Source of the DNA: Atriophallophorus winterbourni
Taxonomy: Eukaryota; Platyhelminthes; Trematoda; Plagiorchiida; Microphallidae
NCBI GenBank assembly: GCA_013407085.1
Contig: JACCGJ010000310.1
Location: 1-64,000 of the forward strand
Length of the DNA stretch: 64,000 nucleotides
Direction of reading: 5' to 3'
Below, piece after piece: positions 37,570 through 49,210 of the stretch. Positions within the stretch are counted from its first letter, which is position 1. Each line of letters opens with the position of its first letter. Both the position numbers and the translations under genes were made by a program. The notes under the pieces were generated by a model that ran no database searches, was not told the origin of the DNA, and saw only the letters and a list, made by a program, of their open reading frames with translations.

Positions 37570-39300
37570 CTTGAAAATGTTGAGCGGTTGCCAACCGTTA
37601 AACATCTCGATACTCCCTCTACTCTTGATGAGCTCAATAGAGCAATCGACCGCATAGCGAATGGAAAGGCCCTATGTGACGACGGAATTTCATCTGAGCT
37701 CATCAAATGCTGTAGAACAGTATTATTAGAGCCCCTTTACCATTTGATTTTTCAGTGCTGGTATGAGGAGTGTGTCCCACAAGAGATGCGATGCACGAAG
37801 ATCATCAGGCTATTTAAAAATTAGGGTGATAGAGGCGACTGCAACAATTACAGTGTAATCTCGCTCCAGAATGTTGTAAGCAAATTATTCACTAAAGTTT
37901 TATAGATCCGGCTACATGTTTTACCTGAGAAAGTTTACTCCGAATCTCAATGTGGCTTCCGCTGGGGCAGGTAAACCTTTAACTTTATCTTCTCCCTAAG
38001 ACAACTTCAAGAATAGTATCGGGAACAGCGTATGCCATTATACGCTATTTTTATCGATTTAATGAAAGCATTAGACTACGTTAGCAGGGAGAGTCTTTTC
38101 AAAATGCTTGATCTTATAAGCTGTCCTCATGTTACACTCTGACATGAAGGGCTCCGTCCATTTTAACAGTTTCAGCTCAGAAGCCTTTGAAAATCGCCGA
38201 GGAGTCAAACAAGATTTTGTTATTGCTCCCACGCTTTTTCGACATTTTCTTTGCTCTGTTTCTGAAGCACGCTTTTAAGACAAGAACAGAAGGCATTTAT
38301 CTATGCACACGATGTGATAGCAAGCTTTTCAACCTAGACCGTCTAAGAGCACAAACCAAGGTAGGGGATGTGCTCATCCGCGACTTGCCGTTTGCCGACA
38401 ATGCAGCCATTTTTCCTCACTCCAAAGAATATCTCCAATCGCTAATGCATGCAAAGACTTTGGGCTAACAATCAGCATGAGCAAGACCAAAGTCCTATGT
38501 CAAGGGGCTGTATCGACCACAATCTTCACTGTTGAAAACTGTCAGCTTGAACCAGTACATCATTTCACATACCTTGGTTTAACCATTATGGATAACCCCT
38601 TGCTAGATTGTGAGAGCAGCAGTCATTTTGTCCTGATTAAACTCTCGTGTCTAGAGTAACCGCAAGTTGAGGGTGAAGACAAAGATGATGGTACACAGTG
38701 CGTGCGTACTAAATGATTTACTGTACGGCAGCGAAACCTGGACCACCCACTCAAGACACGTTTGAAGGTTGAATGCTTTCCATCTACGAAGCATCCGTCG
38801 TATCTTGAACATATCGTTGATGGACAACGTAACTAATGCTGAAGTGCTTTCAAAAGCTCGTTTACAGATGATTTGCACCCTTTAACGATGGCCTGCTCTT
38901 GCCTACAGACTAAAAAACTGTCGTATTCCGAATGATCTACTCTTTGATTAGTTGAAACCAGGAAGTCGACTTTTTGCGTTACAAAGACGTTTGCTGGGGA
39001 GGAGCTGGTGAAAGGCAGATACAGCTCTTTGATGCTGGAGGCAGATCTAGCCGAGTTTTGTCTATCGCTGCGAGCGCTGCGTGAGAGATTGTTCTTCTTG
39101 AATCAGACTGTTTAGTCATTCAAAAAGCTGTGCAGCATGAAAGAAATCATGCAATTGTGATGTACACCAATGTTTGGCGTCGACCAAAGGAGGCCAACAA
39201 CAAGATCATGTTTGCGTTGCGCAAATTTCGTAGAGAGCTTCATTTTGTGGACACAATCGATAGTTCGTGGCATGCAATCAAATTGTGAAGTAGTGCACTA
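37570..39300 (+). mobile_element. Second non-LTR retrotransposon lineage: RT and C-terminal zinc finger, decayed
   Basis: RT motifs differ from those of the CR1 copies: TLDELNRAIDRIANGKA (about 37620), WYEECVPQEMRCTKIIRLFK (about 37760-37820), GDRGDCNNY (about 37830), ESQCGFRWGR (about 37945), LRQLQE and a FIDLMKALDYVSRESL block (about 38050-38095). The catalytic box reads FADN (38391-38402) rather than FADD. The later motifs NISMSKTKV-like and FTYLGLTI (about 38565) are of the LINE thumb/connection type. A Cys-rich finger at about 39060-39140 is the C-terminal domain. Many stops and frameshifts are present. The exact clade is not clear to me; the GDR.DCNNY type is distinct from CR1. Confidence 0.8.
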
Positions 39301-39493
39301 AAGCCATTAAATAATAGGAATACAACGTAGACATTTCTACGTTTAACAACAACGGTGAAAATGAAGAAAGGAGAACGTGATGTTATCGCAATCTCAACTA
39401 TCACTGGGCAGACCTTATTTCAAGTGCAATATGCTTCGTAAGTTTTCAAATCCGTATGTCCTGCTAAATAGTTACTCACTTTTATGGAATCGA

Positions 39494-39509
39494 TATATAT
39501 ATATATATA
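39494..39509. repeat. Short (TA)n microsatellite
   Basis: Eight TA units lie in the intronic sequence just downstream of the last mapped DNAI3 exon. Confidence 0.8.
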
Positions 39510-39555
39510 GCACTAAAGTTATGGGACCACGTATTAAATAGGTTACACATCTTAC

Positions 39556-39765
39556 CGCTTCTTTTATTAACAATTCTTCCTCCGTTAGAGCGACCACCGG
39601 CGCCACACCTGCACGCCTCTTTCTCTCAGCCTCTTGTTCTATTTTCTCTTGTTCCCTGAGGTTCCATCGCATAAGGACGAACTCGCGTCTTTTGACTTCA
39701 CGGTCCATGTAAGCACTGAAGTTGGCCATTTCTTGAACAAGCATGGATTTTAGGCGTCTCGGAAC
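39556..39765 (-). CDS. DNAI3: DNAI3/WDR63 exon (C-terminal coiled-coil region)
   Basis: Acceptor CTGCTATAG at 39766-39774 and donor GTAAGA at 39550-39555 bound a 210-base exon in phase 0 at both ends. It encodes 70 residues, including EMANFSAYMDREVKRREFV and a highly charged helix with EQEKIEQEAERKRR, the coiled-coil tail of the family. The protein still lacks about 20-40 residues expected at the C-terminus. A frame that simply reads past the donor gives non-conserved residues, so at least one more exon is expected further down the minus strand. Confidence 0.88.
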
Positions 39766-40277
39766 CTATAGCAGAGACAAAGCAAAAAATCCTGCATTGA
39801 TCAAGCAAAATTGCTAGGTTAAGATTGTTTGATATGTGGTCACCGTTACAATACGTCAATTTAACGCTAGCCAATGATCCAGATTCTTTTTAAATTAGAT
39901 ATTCTCTGTAAATAAATGTTTCATGAATACGAATTAAGCCTCAAGAATAAACACGATTATTGATAAAATATGGCTTGCATACCCATCCGAATTTTAGGAG
40001 AGCAGCCTGTTAAAGAGCTGTAAACAGAAACACAAATTCATGCACTCACCGACAACCAATGTTCTATTCTCCATATACTACACCAGCTCACCGCGCCAGC
40101 TGAGTAACTTGCTATGTGGTATTAGTATCGCTCCAGAGCTTTCGTGATTATATTCTAAAGGACAAAGATTTAATAGCGAAAAGTGCACATCAATATGGTC
40201 TCTATAAGACCGCTCTCCAAAACAATGCAACCGCAGAAAGCGCTAAAATAAAGGCAAACTCGAAGTTTCGCGGTGAT

Positions 40278-40335
40278 TAGTATATATTAGTATAGTATAT
40301 TAGTATATATATAGTATATTAGTATATATTTATAT
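40278..40335. repeat. TATATTAG/TAGTATA tandem low-complexity tract
   Basis: Interrupted tandem copies of TATTAGTATA over about 58 bases within a DNAI3 intron. Confidence 0.75.
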
Positions 40336-41253
40336 GACTTCTAATCTTGTGCTTAATGAAAGCTTGACCAATAGACGTTTGATTGCCAGGCGGAATTTGG
40401 CGATTAACATGGTTGACAGCTGTCAGCTTGTCCTCAGGTTGTGAATTGCCCACGTGTTAACGAATCATCTGAAACTGGAATACCAGCGTGGGCAATGTTT
40501 AGTCGTTTGGTCGTTAGTTAGAGGTGGACAACCTAATAAACTATCGGCTCCTAATTGAAAACTAGACTGATCTAATTTTCCAAGAGTATTTGTGGGTATT
40601 ATATCAGAAAATTATTTAACAAAATAGGTAGCCATGCTAGACATTGTATATATATTTCAAGTTTTAAGTCTAAAGAATATCGTATTCATCGTGAGGCTAG
40701 GGCACATGTTCTTTGTAGAGTAGGGTGATTTATTGCTGACAGAGATAATCGGCTAGTAGAAAACTCGCGTAGATACCTTATCGCTCCTGTGTGACCATCT
40801 TCACGTCCGCCACAATAGCTCTTCCTAGATTAAGAGCAACTGCACAGCAAATGGTATTGCATGTTATTCAGATAATACAGATTGAGGACTGGCATGGTAT
40901 TCTAAGTTTATTTGAATTTCTCCAAACGATAAGCATCCGATGAGGCGAAACTGATACAAAATGGCGCGGTTTTACTAGTTATCGATAAATCTTGCTGATG
41001 GTAAGGCGGTTTCATGATGTATGAAAGGTAAAACAATTCACATATCAAACGGACACATCTGTTCTAAGAATCGCGGCGTACTTAATTGCTTTAAATTTGC
41101 ACTTTTCTAAAATAGGTACAGTTTATTTACTCCTAAGCACATCGCTCTAGTCACCAGGAAAATAAATAAATTATTTAAACAAGCAAAGTTTAATTGAGTT
41201 GAAGTCGATCTACGTTGTTAGACAAATTCGATGGAGCAATGGATTTCACTCAC

Positions 41254-41465
41254 GATGAATAATAACAAAGCGCCTTGCATGTCTCCAATGGCAACGATTT
41301 GTCTTCGCGAGAAATTGCACAGAGAAATTGCCGTCAGCGCGTTTGATGAAATCGACTGAACCATCGCAGGCTCATGTGTCTTGTCGAGCAGATCCCACGC
41401 TTCTAAACTACCGTCAGCACGGCAAATGAAAAACACGGACGGACGTGTTGGTGACCAGCTACCGC
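41254..41465 (-). CDS. DNAI3: DNAI3/WDR63 exon (last WD repeats)
   Basis: A 212-base exon entered in phase 1 after acceptor GAAACAG at 41466-41472 and left in phase 0 at donor GTGAGT (41248-41253). It encodes GGSWSPTRPSVFFICRADGS, then LEAWDLLDKTHEPA and DMQGALLLFI. W-S-P-TRP..FF and the WDLL-KTHEP block are hallmark positions of WDR63 orthologues. The preceding intron is only 87 bases (41466-41552), while the following one is about 1.5 kb. Confidence 0.93.
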
Positions 41466-41552
41466 CTGTTTCGGTAAAGGACATCCAAAGTTAGTCCAAC
41501 AAAATATTCAGTGTAAATTCAACCTCTATGGGTCGTGAAATGTCAAACTTAC

Positions 41553-41922
41553 CTGTCAGCGGTCTCGCTGAATGACCCGATTCCAAAATCGGACCGCTAT
41601 TAACACCTTCTTTCCATATTGACCAAGCCCATCCACCGACTATCAACAAAATTGATGGGTCGAAAGGAGATCTGGCCAGATAAGTGATTGGTCCATCATG
41701 CTGCGGAGCGAAGAATTCTGGTTTCGGTGTTTGCATTTTTCCAGTGTCTTGGTCTTTTTGTGGCATCCAATCGACGTAAACCAAATCACCTTCTTCTGTT
41801 CCCACATAAAACATTGTGCTCACACCTTGCAGGGGTTTGTTTTTCAATGTATTGGTTCGAGCTCCAGGATTTGTCCGATCCTCAGAGTTTGCAGCGAGTA
41901 TACGACGATCTCCTTGGACTTC
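41553..41922 (-). CDS. DNAI3: DNAI3/WDR63 exon (WD repeats, YVGTEEGD block)
   Basis: A 370-base exon between acceptor GAATCTTCAG (41923-41932) and donor GTAAG (41548-41552), entered in phase 0 and left in phase 1. It encodes MFYVGTEEGDLVYVDW, HDGPITYLARSPFDPSILL and VGGWAWSIWKEGVNSGPIL, which follow the order of WDR63 (VGTEEGE..Y.DW, RSPF, VGGW..AIWKEGV.TGP). The exon joins the upstream exon without a gap: the linker length matches the human protein to within a few residues. Confidence 0.94.
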
Positions 41923-44900
41923 CTGAAGATTCAAAATATATTTTCCAATTAGAGAATCTCAGTATAACTCCTTAAATTTTATATGTGCCATTTCCTGCTT
42001 CGAAACAAAACTTCCACTCTGTCATTCATAAGTAGAAAATAAGTATTTGAGTGAGCCATTTGATGGGCATCACCTGTAAGGTGGTATATAAAGTGAGGTG
42101 AGTCTGAAGGCAGATTTATTGGGAAATCTCTTCCGGATGCACCGCAAAACCTATCTTATCACATGGTTGCTGAGCGTAAATTCTTCCAAATCATTCGTAA
42201 TTGGCTTACATGGGTGGAACGATACTCGGTGGTCCGGAGGTCAGATGATATCAAAACTCCGCTGAACAGAATAATCTCGGGGAACATTATACCATACAAT
42301 TCTCAGTAGGTTTCCACGCGCTGTGGTTTCCAGTCATATTTCCAAACCTAGATTTTGTAATGCGGTTTATTGAATAGTATCAAGATTCAAGATTTATTGT
42401 TTAAAAATTCAATAGGCTTTGCAATAATCACAGGTTGGAAATCAAGATATAAATAGATGTACGCATAACACTTATGAATTAGAATCCATGACTGGTGTAA
42501 GGCAGGACAATGTTTTATTAGTATTTGGGAAAACGTAAGGATGTTAGTTTAGGGAGTGTAGGAATTTTAATTTCTGACAGAGCGTATTAGCGAGCATGCC
42601 TTTTTTTAACATACAAACACAAAAACGATAACATATTCAGATATTGGTCACAAAGGGAGTACTTCGATTTTGCTTGTCCTATTAACAAACTAATTAAGAT
42701 GACGACTTACAAAACAACTATCTTAGGTTATTATGTTTAAGCTGTTGGTGTACATGACTTAAACTAGTTGGTCGCACCAACCTTATCTTAAAAGGGATTC
42801 AAACTCAAGTTTGAAATACATTTTTGTGTACAATCTAAATATGCCACAGAAATGTAGAGGCTCACCTTCGTCAACAGGCCAGACATTCAAGCGAGAAACA
42901 ATTTTTATTGAAGCATTCCACCGTTTCTTACGACAAACAGTTTTTATTTGTGTGCAGGTTCCGTCATGGTCAATTCGCATTTGACGCATACTTTGCGTTT
43001 AGCTTTAGCAGAACTCAGCGCAAAATCGTGGAGAGATAAGTACGACGTACACGTTTGAGGAATTTTCAATAATAATTACTTGTTCATGTCTTTACGTTAA
43101 CAAGTTTTACACTCGGCGGGGAACTAATAGGAATACTTACACGACTGAATTCCGAAATTGAAAACTGTGGTTCATCTAATAAGGATCCATTTCTAAGGCG
43201 CTTTCTTTTCTCCTACATCCTAATTTTTAATCAAGACCTCAGCGATTCTATTCAGCACACCACCCTCCAGCGAATCGCAGGTGCAGACAGCGCCGATAAG
43301 CCCGACATCAACTATCGCAAACCCACAGAAATTTGGGTCACGTATAAAATGTAAACGCTTCGAGAAACAAGCTGTAGAGAAAAGGAGCCCAGTTTGACGA
43401 AGGCTTGAAAAGAACCGGTCGTTACCTCATCGCCAGAAAAACCACATCGAATTGACAACCGTTGCAGACACTCGAGAAGTCTGATGTATTTTGGTAATTC
43501 GCACATTAATTCTCTTTCACTATGCGATTCATTTTACAATTGCTTACTAACAGCTTGACCAGCTGGCGTTTCTCTTGTACTGTGGAATGCGAATGAACTT
43601 CCACGCAAAAGTTGCCGTTAATTTCAAGTGGCAGTTATTCACACAGTTATACGAGTTCTAAGGATTTATTGACCTATAAAAGTAACAGAGCATTCTATCT
43701 TTTATATTTTATTTCATTTCTTGCATCATTCAAGATTTCGCTGATCATTTCATGCTTTGTGCATTAGCCAAACACCCAATATCACAATAAGCTGATTCTG
43801 CATCCAACTGGTGTCTTATCATGTGTTTGGTATAACTGTAACCTACGAGTAACTTCCTGATAACTCCGTTTTCAGCGTCATTTTGAAGGCATAAACTGTG
43901 TGATAGAGTCTCGTTACTAATTTAACGAGATTAAATAACTTTCGATGCGTACATGGTGTAGAACAAACTAGAATTGGTGTCTGATAGCTTCTGTTAAGCA
44001 TTGACAAGATGGAATTAACAGAACAGCTGGGAACCGTATATGAGATGCCTTCAGGTTGTTGCATTTGAAATAGCAAAACTTGATTGTAATTCCTTCAGTC
44101 ACTTTAGGACAACGAGTCAAGTGACTGGCAAAGCACATTACACGGTTTGAATTATCCTACGGCTTATGCAGCATAAATGCAACGCAAAAAACTGGAGCTT
44201 GATCTCGTCCGTCTAGCAACATAATTAGTGTTCTCTATGGTCTGTGAATCTTCAGACAAATCTCGATTAGTCAGATAATTTTATTTGATTGTGATCTTTG
44301 GGTCATTATTCACACGTTATCTTATTGCACACGCAAGCGCACATCCATATTCCCTACTTACTGCTACCAGTGCTTTGATGAGCGTTTTGTGTCAGAAGAA
44401 ACATTGTTCGACAATATGCATCGCTAAGCAACGTGACTTATAGTTAGCATTATTGATGTACGTTCGAAGAATTTGTATTCACCAGATCACTTCCACTGCT
44501 TAAAATATCAAAGATCCATTATCACCCTCTTTGCCATAAAATTTATAACCACCGTCACGAATACCTTGCGAAAAGGACTTCGCCTTTAATTTATTCGCCT
44601 ACAATGCAGAGTTTACTGGAGAGAACTGATACATAGCGAATTTGTTTTACGTATAAGGCCATTATTTTGCACGTATTGCTTTCTCGTATGCTGTCATACG
44701 ATCTCGAAATTTAAATGCTATTGCCAACAGTAACATCATGAAAACTTGAATTTATAAACGATCCATACGTGGAACCTATTCCATATACTTTACTTATGGA
44801 TGTGTATGATGATGCGCCAAGCACAAATTAGTAACTTTTCGGGATTTCTTGTGAACAATGCTTCACTTAAAAGCACAATTAGCGCCATGGAATGGTAGCC

Positions 44901-45281
44901 GTTCGATCGTAAGGTTAAACGCGGAAAATCTACTATAAACTCAGTTAATTCGCACAAACAACCCAAGCTCAGGCTGGCGGATGGGTGAGGTCACGTCGAT
45001 CAGCCTCATTGTGTAGGCTGTACAATATTGTCCATGATCTGTGCCCTGCAAACCACTGATATATAGGGATAACCCGGCGATTCAGGTGCTCGGTTAAGCG
45101 ATGTAACGGATATAAATGACACGAAATTGGTGCGACGGTGAGAAACGATGTTGGAGCACATTATTTAGTATATAGCGAGTGAATTGCCACCCACACCTAT
45201 TTTCATATTCAGCACTACACTAAAATGTCAATAGGTAAAATAAATGACGCACCATTCACCAATTTTATATATACTACTTAC
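41923..45281 (-). other. 3.36-kb DNAI3 intron
   Basis: Bounded by donor GTAAGT (45276-45281) and acceptor TCTTCAG. It contains a minus-strand CR1 3' end at 42379-42600 and weak traces of a subfamily B repeat around 42750-42810 (GTTGGTCGCACCAACC). No other exon was needed or seen. Confidence 0.8.
42379..42600 (-). mobile_element. CR1-like 3' terminus in a DNAI3 intron
   Basis: Read on the minus strand, AT-rich 3'UTR ends in CAATAAATCTTGAATCTTGA at 42379-42400, the same terminus found at the ends of the RT-bearing copies. Almost no coding sequence remains. The insertion is in the same orientation as the host gene. Confidence 0.6.
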
Positions 45282-47048
45282 CTTAATGCAGAATTTTGTT
45301 GGTAAGTGATTTACGCCTGCATCAACTTTGTACAACGTAACCCTGAGAAACGGTTTCCATTTAAGATCCAGTGCTGCAAATGTTAAAGGTACATTTCTGG
45401 GCATCCCAACCATATCCCGGGATTTATCCACAGCTAGTGGTGATTTGTCGGCACGAGTATCCCAGAACAGAATTTCTCCATTTAGTCCGCAAGTCATGAG
45501 TTGTACGCATTTCTGGCTAGTATTTTCCATGCAATAGCCTAAACGATTGATTTCTAAATGGTCTGGCACCCATTTGATGTCCATGATAGGAGAAATGTGA
45601 GAAGATTCAATGTTGCTACACGCACAGTATGGTGATACAGGAACTTTGTTTAGGTCGGTGTCATCGAATGAGAACAATTTAGCTTTGTTCTTGTTTTTCA
45701 TCCGAGCTTTCACTGTGCGTAGGTGTTCTGTGTAAGCTTCGATATCCCATAAAACAACTACGCCGTTAAAGCAGCCACCTGCAACTATATTTGGATCTGT
45801 TGGGTTGAATTGAAAGCACAGAATGTCCTCGGGAGCTTCAAGAATCAACTGTGGTTGGATAGGATCGGCAAAACTCCATAAAACTATTTGTGTTGAAGTG
45901 AGAAGTATGCGAGAGGATTGGTCACAGCGTTGATCATAATTAATTCGTTCGCCAACCGACATTGCTACAATGCCTTTGATTGTTGGATGCCACTGAATTG
46001 CCGTCACAGCTTTGTCACGGTTGAATTTCAAATCACTGAAAGAGAGAAATTCTTTGAATGTATTATCCGCTCTGGTGTCGTAGGTTTCATCTCCAGCAGC
46101 CAACTTTTCGAAATCACATTGCAAAAAGTCAAACATCATATTCTGCAACAAACTTTGTTCCACTGTTGGATAATGTTTGCAAACATCTTGTAGCGTGCTA
46201 GATGGAAAATAATAAGGTTGAATTTCCTCCGGTGTGTACATTCTTGGTGCATATTGTGTGAACGCATTTCGTGGATATTTCCAATCAGTGTTCGTTCCTC
46301 TTTCGCTGATAAGTTGTGCATTGGAAACGCCACGCTCGAGCTCCATAATTGGAACTGCGTTTTGTTGCTCAGGCATCGATTTGACCAAACTATTCGTGTT
46401 CGGATCGGTTGCATCCAAATCATCAAATTTCACCGGTTTTCCAAATTCACGACGAGGCCTCTGATAGATTGTATGGATTTTCGGGCGTGATTCAACCACG
46501 GACGCTTCTATGATTTCACGATCGGATCCAAGATTTACCCAGGGATGAAATCCTTCTGATTTGAAAACAGTCACAGAATCACTAGCTTCTTCCTCTTCGT
46601 CTAATTCTTCGTCGGCAATTGGTTCAGAATCATTCTCTAAAGGATTTTGTAATCTCATTCTAGTTTCTTGTGAGAGTACAAGAAGAAAATTGTGTTCAAA
46701 TTGAAAATCATGATCGTAGATAATCATTATTTCTTCACCCGGATAATCTCCGATAAGATCCTTATGGGGAGTAAATTCCGAAGCTACTCCTCTTATTTGA
46801 ATATCTTTTAAAATATCTGATTTCCGTAGAGCGACGGCTGGTTTTGCTTGCGTGATTTGCTCGTCCACCTGAATGTGAAATATTTGTTGCGTGAACGGCG
46901 ATAGTGTCAAGCACACCGAACCATCCGGTCGCTCATCTTTCGCGAAGATGTTGACGAAAATATCAAGTTTAACAGGTTCGTCAAATTTGAGTTGGTCCAT
47001 GTCTATTTTGTTTTGGCGTGGTGATTCAACCGCTTTGAAACGGGACAT
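45282..47048 (-). CDS. DNAI3: DNAI3/WDR63, axonemal dynein intermediate chain: main 5' coding exon
   Basis: This exon gives residues 1-589 of an inner-arm axonemal dynein intermediate chain (WDR63/DNAI3, counterpart of Chlamydomonas IC140 in dynein f/I1). The protein helps hold the two-headed inner arm to the doublet microtubule. The N-terminal region contains DYPGEEIMIIYDHDF (101-115), an acidic run at 141-156, PWVNLGSDREI (169-179), EFGKPVKFDD (201-210) and GTNTDWKYPRNAFTQY (251-266). WD-repeat blocks follow: IQWHPTIKGIVAMSV (351-365), FQFNPTDPNIVAGGCFNGVV (412-431) with LWDI, and DIKWVPDHLEINRLG (490-504) with GEILFWDTR. It ends at donor GTAAGT after HLPTKFCIK. With the three downstream exons (41553-41922, 41254-41465, 39556-39765) it encodes 853 residues, near the roughly 890 of the human protein. 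In a flatworm it would serve sperm, larval cilia and flame cells (inferred). Confidence 0.95.
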
Positions 47049-47157
47049 TCGTTTGTTTGTGACAGGGGAGCTAGATTTTACATGCTTAGAATATAAATGT
47101 GGAAAGCATTCAACTTACTTTCATTTCCTCTTCAACTTTTATATTAATTTTACTCAT
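47049..47157 (-). other. Possible 5' exon and 48-base intron of DNAI3
   Basis: On the minus strand an ATG at 47155-47157 opens 13 codons up to AAA at 47119, followed by a perfect donor GTAAGT (47113-47118). An acceptor ...ATCTAG ends at 47071. The 48-base intron length is plausible, but splicing gives a frame one base off from the long exon. The upstream ATG is therefore either a short upstream ORF or an incorrect model. Translation from the ATG at 47048 is the simplest choice. The acceptor could also receive a trans-spliced leader. Confidence 0.35.
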
Positions 47158-47529
47158 TGTTACAAGTTAGTTTCTATAAAAGCCAAAAGATATGCTTCAA
47201 CATTAGAAAAATTAGTTTTCCATTCATTCATGAATACAATCGATCAGTATTTGGAACGCATATTATGAATTGAAAGGACTTCAAGTAATAAATAAAGCTA
47301 AACTTATAAGTCAACTTCTAACGAGAAAATGAAAAGTTTTTCGAATGGTCAGAATAGATTTTGAGTCTTCCGGTCGCAACATAAATAAATTTTCCCCATA
47401 ATTTTCTGAGAAAAATTTGCTCTTCATGATTCCAAAACGGAAGACGAGAAAACCTAAAACTAATTGTCTGAACTTATTACAAAATTTCGTATTTTTGGTC
47501 GATTTTCTCTTGTAACCTACCACCTGCTC

Positions 47530-48187
47530 CTAAACGCGTATATAACCAAGTGTTCGATTACTCCATGAAAGCTTGGGCACCATGGCTGCAAAAGAACATC
47601 AAGATGCTCGAGTGGATTGATCATAGAGCAACTAAAATGGTGGTCCTATATAAGGATTGAGTGGTGCATCTTAATTTGGATACACTGGCTCGCAGATGGT
47701 TTCACTTAGATCGAATCCTCAGCTTTTAAATATTGAACTCAAAGATTCATCCAATGAAGCATCTATTTCACTTCCGGTCAAGCCATACCACACATATTCA
47801 CACCTTGACATTCGATAATACACGTTCTCATCGGAACTCCCGTCGGTTCTTTGATTCGGCGCAGGTTTTTTCCTTATGAAACTCCTTACCGTCAGACGTT
47901 GTACAATCATCAAGTGAAAGAATTTTCAGGAACAACAAAGGATATATTTATGCGTAGTAATTGCACCATACAACCCGCTTATATAACTTAATTAAGCAAC
48001 TTTATACTAACAAATATTTTTCCATCATTCCGAGAAAATACATGATATATTTTATAACTACAAAAAATGTAAATATTCCTAGCACCTCAATTTTTGTATA
48101 TATTGTTAGTCCGTATACGAATATACAATGGTGTTGTGCAGTTATGAGCATTTTATACCATAAATTGTTGAATCTTGAATCTTGAAT
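47530..48187 (+). mobile_element. CR1-like reverse transcriptase tail and 3' end
   Basis: Plus-strand C-terminal ORF2: YSMKAWAPWLQKNIKMLEWI (about 47560-47620), DHRATKMV, LDTLARRWFHLDRIL, HTLTFDNTRSH and NSLPSDVVQSSSERIFRNN, with stops and one shift. The AT-rich 3'UTR ends TTGAATCTTGAATCTTGAAT at about 48167-48187. It lies about 0.5 kb upstream of the DNAI3 start, in the opposite orientation. Confidence 0.85.
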
Positions 48188-49064
48188 AACGAACGTAACA
48201 AAACCAGCAAAGTTGAAGCTGCCAAAGTACGATGGACACGCAATTTAGATCACCTTCAGTGAAAGGTGACGTTGATGCGTAATAAATGTCCTATTCGTGA
48301 GGTTTGAAAGATATACCTTTAGATTTGAGCACTTTTCAAATGGTGTTTGCAACCTTACAACGAAGCATTTTATATTCTCATTACAAAGTCCACTTACTGT
48401 TTCCACTTTTAACAAGAGTTGGTTCCTGATACATTATAGCTGAGTAAACGTTTAGGATGAATAATTATACAATATGCTTAAGCTACACTTCGTATTGAAT
48501 ATTTCACGAACCAGCAGTCAATGAAGAATCCAATAGGTTTTCTGAGCGCACGGGGACACACATTAAATCACCTCGCAAAACTCTAAAATGCTCCTTCAAA
48601 AGCCTAGAATCGAGTAGCGTACCGGTAGAGGTTAAATACATTTTATTCCTTGTGTGCTATCGTGCTAGATCAGCAAGCATGAGAACCATCTCATACCGGT
48701 TCTCTTTACTGTGTTTAGTATCGGAGTATTTCAACGTACAATCATCAATCATACATGCTAAGGTGAAAAGTCTCAACAAGACAAAACGTTCCACAAATTT
48801 CAATAAAATGTAATCTAATCATAATCAGATGCATTCTTCAAATATCTTGATTCACTATGTTATTATTAGCTATTATTATTGTCTCAATTATTACTACTAT
48901 AATTATTAATTTCATTATTATCACGAACAATCCCAGTCAGTTTTTGATAAAGCACTAACAAAAGCAGCATGCATTGCATTTGCGTGCTACCTCAAAATTC
49001 AAAATTTAGTGTAAGAAGACCGAAATCTTCGCCGAAACCTATTAATGTAAAACCTAACACAATA
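48188..49064. other. Intergenic, no recognised feature
   Basis: AT-rich, with an ATT-rich low-complexity stretch at about 48855-48930. Confidence 0.5.
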
Positions 49065-49210
49065 TAAATAAAGTTATGCTTGTATGCCACTGTTATATAG
49101 GGTTCGTACAACGATCTTACTGTCTCCACCTGACGACGGCAAACAGCCAGAAACCGGTAGTGGCGTGTAAGGGATGGGGATGTGAGCAACATATTACTTT
49201 GGTCTAACAC
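49065..49210 (+). repeat. Subfamily A short repeat, partial forward copy
   Basis: TTATGCTTGTATGCCACTGT followed by ATCTTACTGTCTCCACCTGA, GACGGCAAACAGCCAGAAAC, CGGTAGTGGCGTGTAAGGGA and GGGGATGTGAGCAACATATT. The 3' half is one of the best preserved. The internal part between the two halves is deleted. Confidence 0.8.

Noticed and set aside
39420..39470. Minus-strand acceptor followed by codons for TYEAYC, resembling the expected DNAI3 C-terminus
   Set aside because: The phase does not fit the preceding exon (which ends in phase 0 and would meet a stop after five codons). Treated as coincidence.
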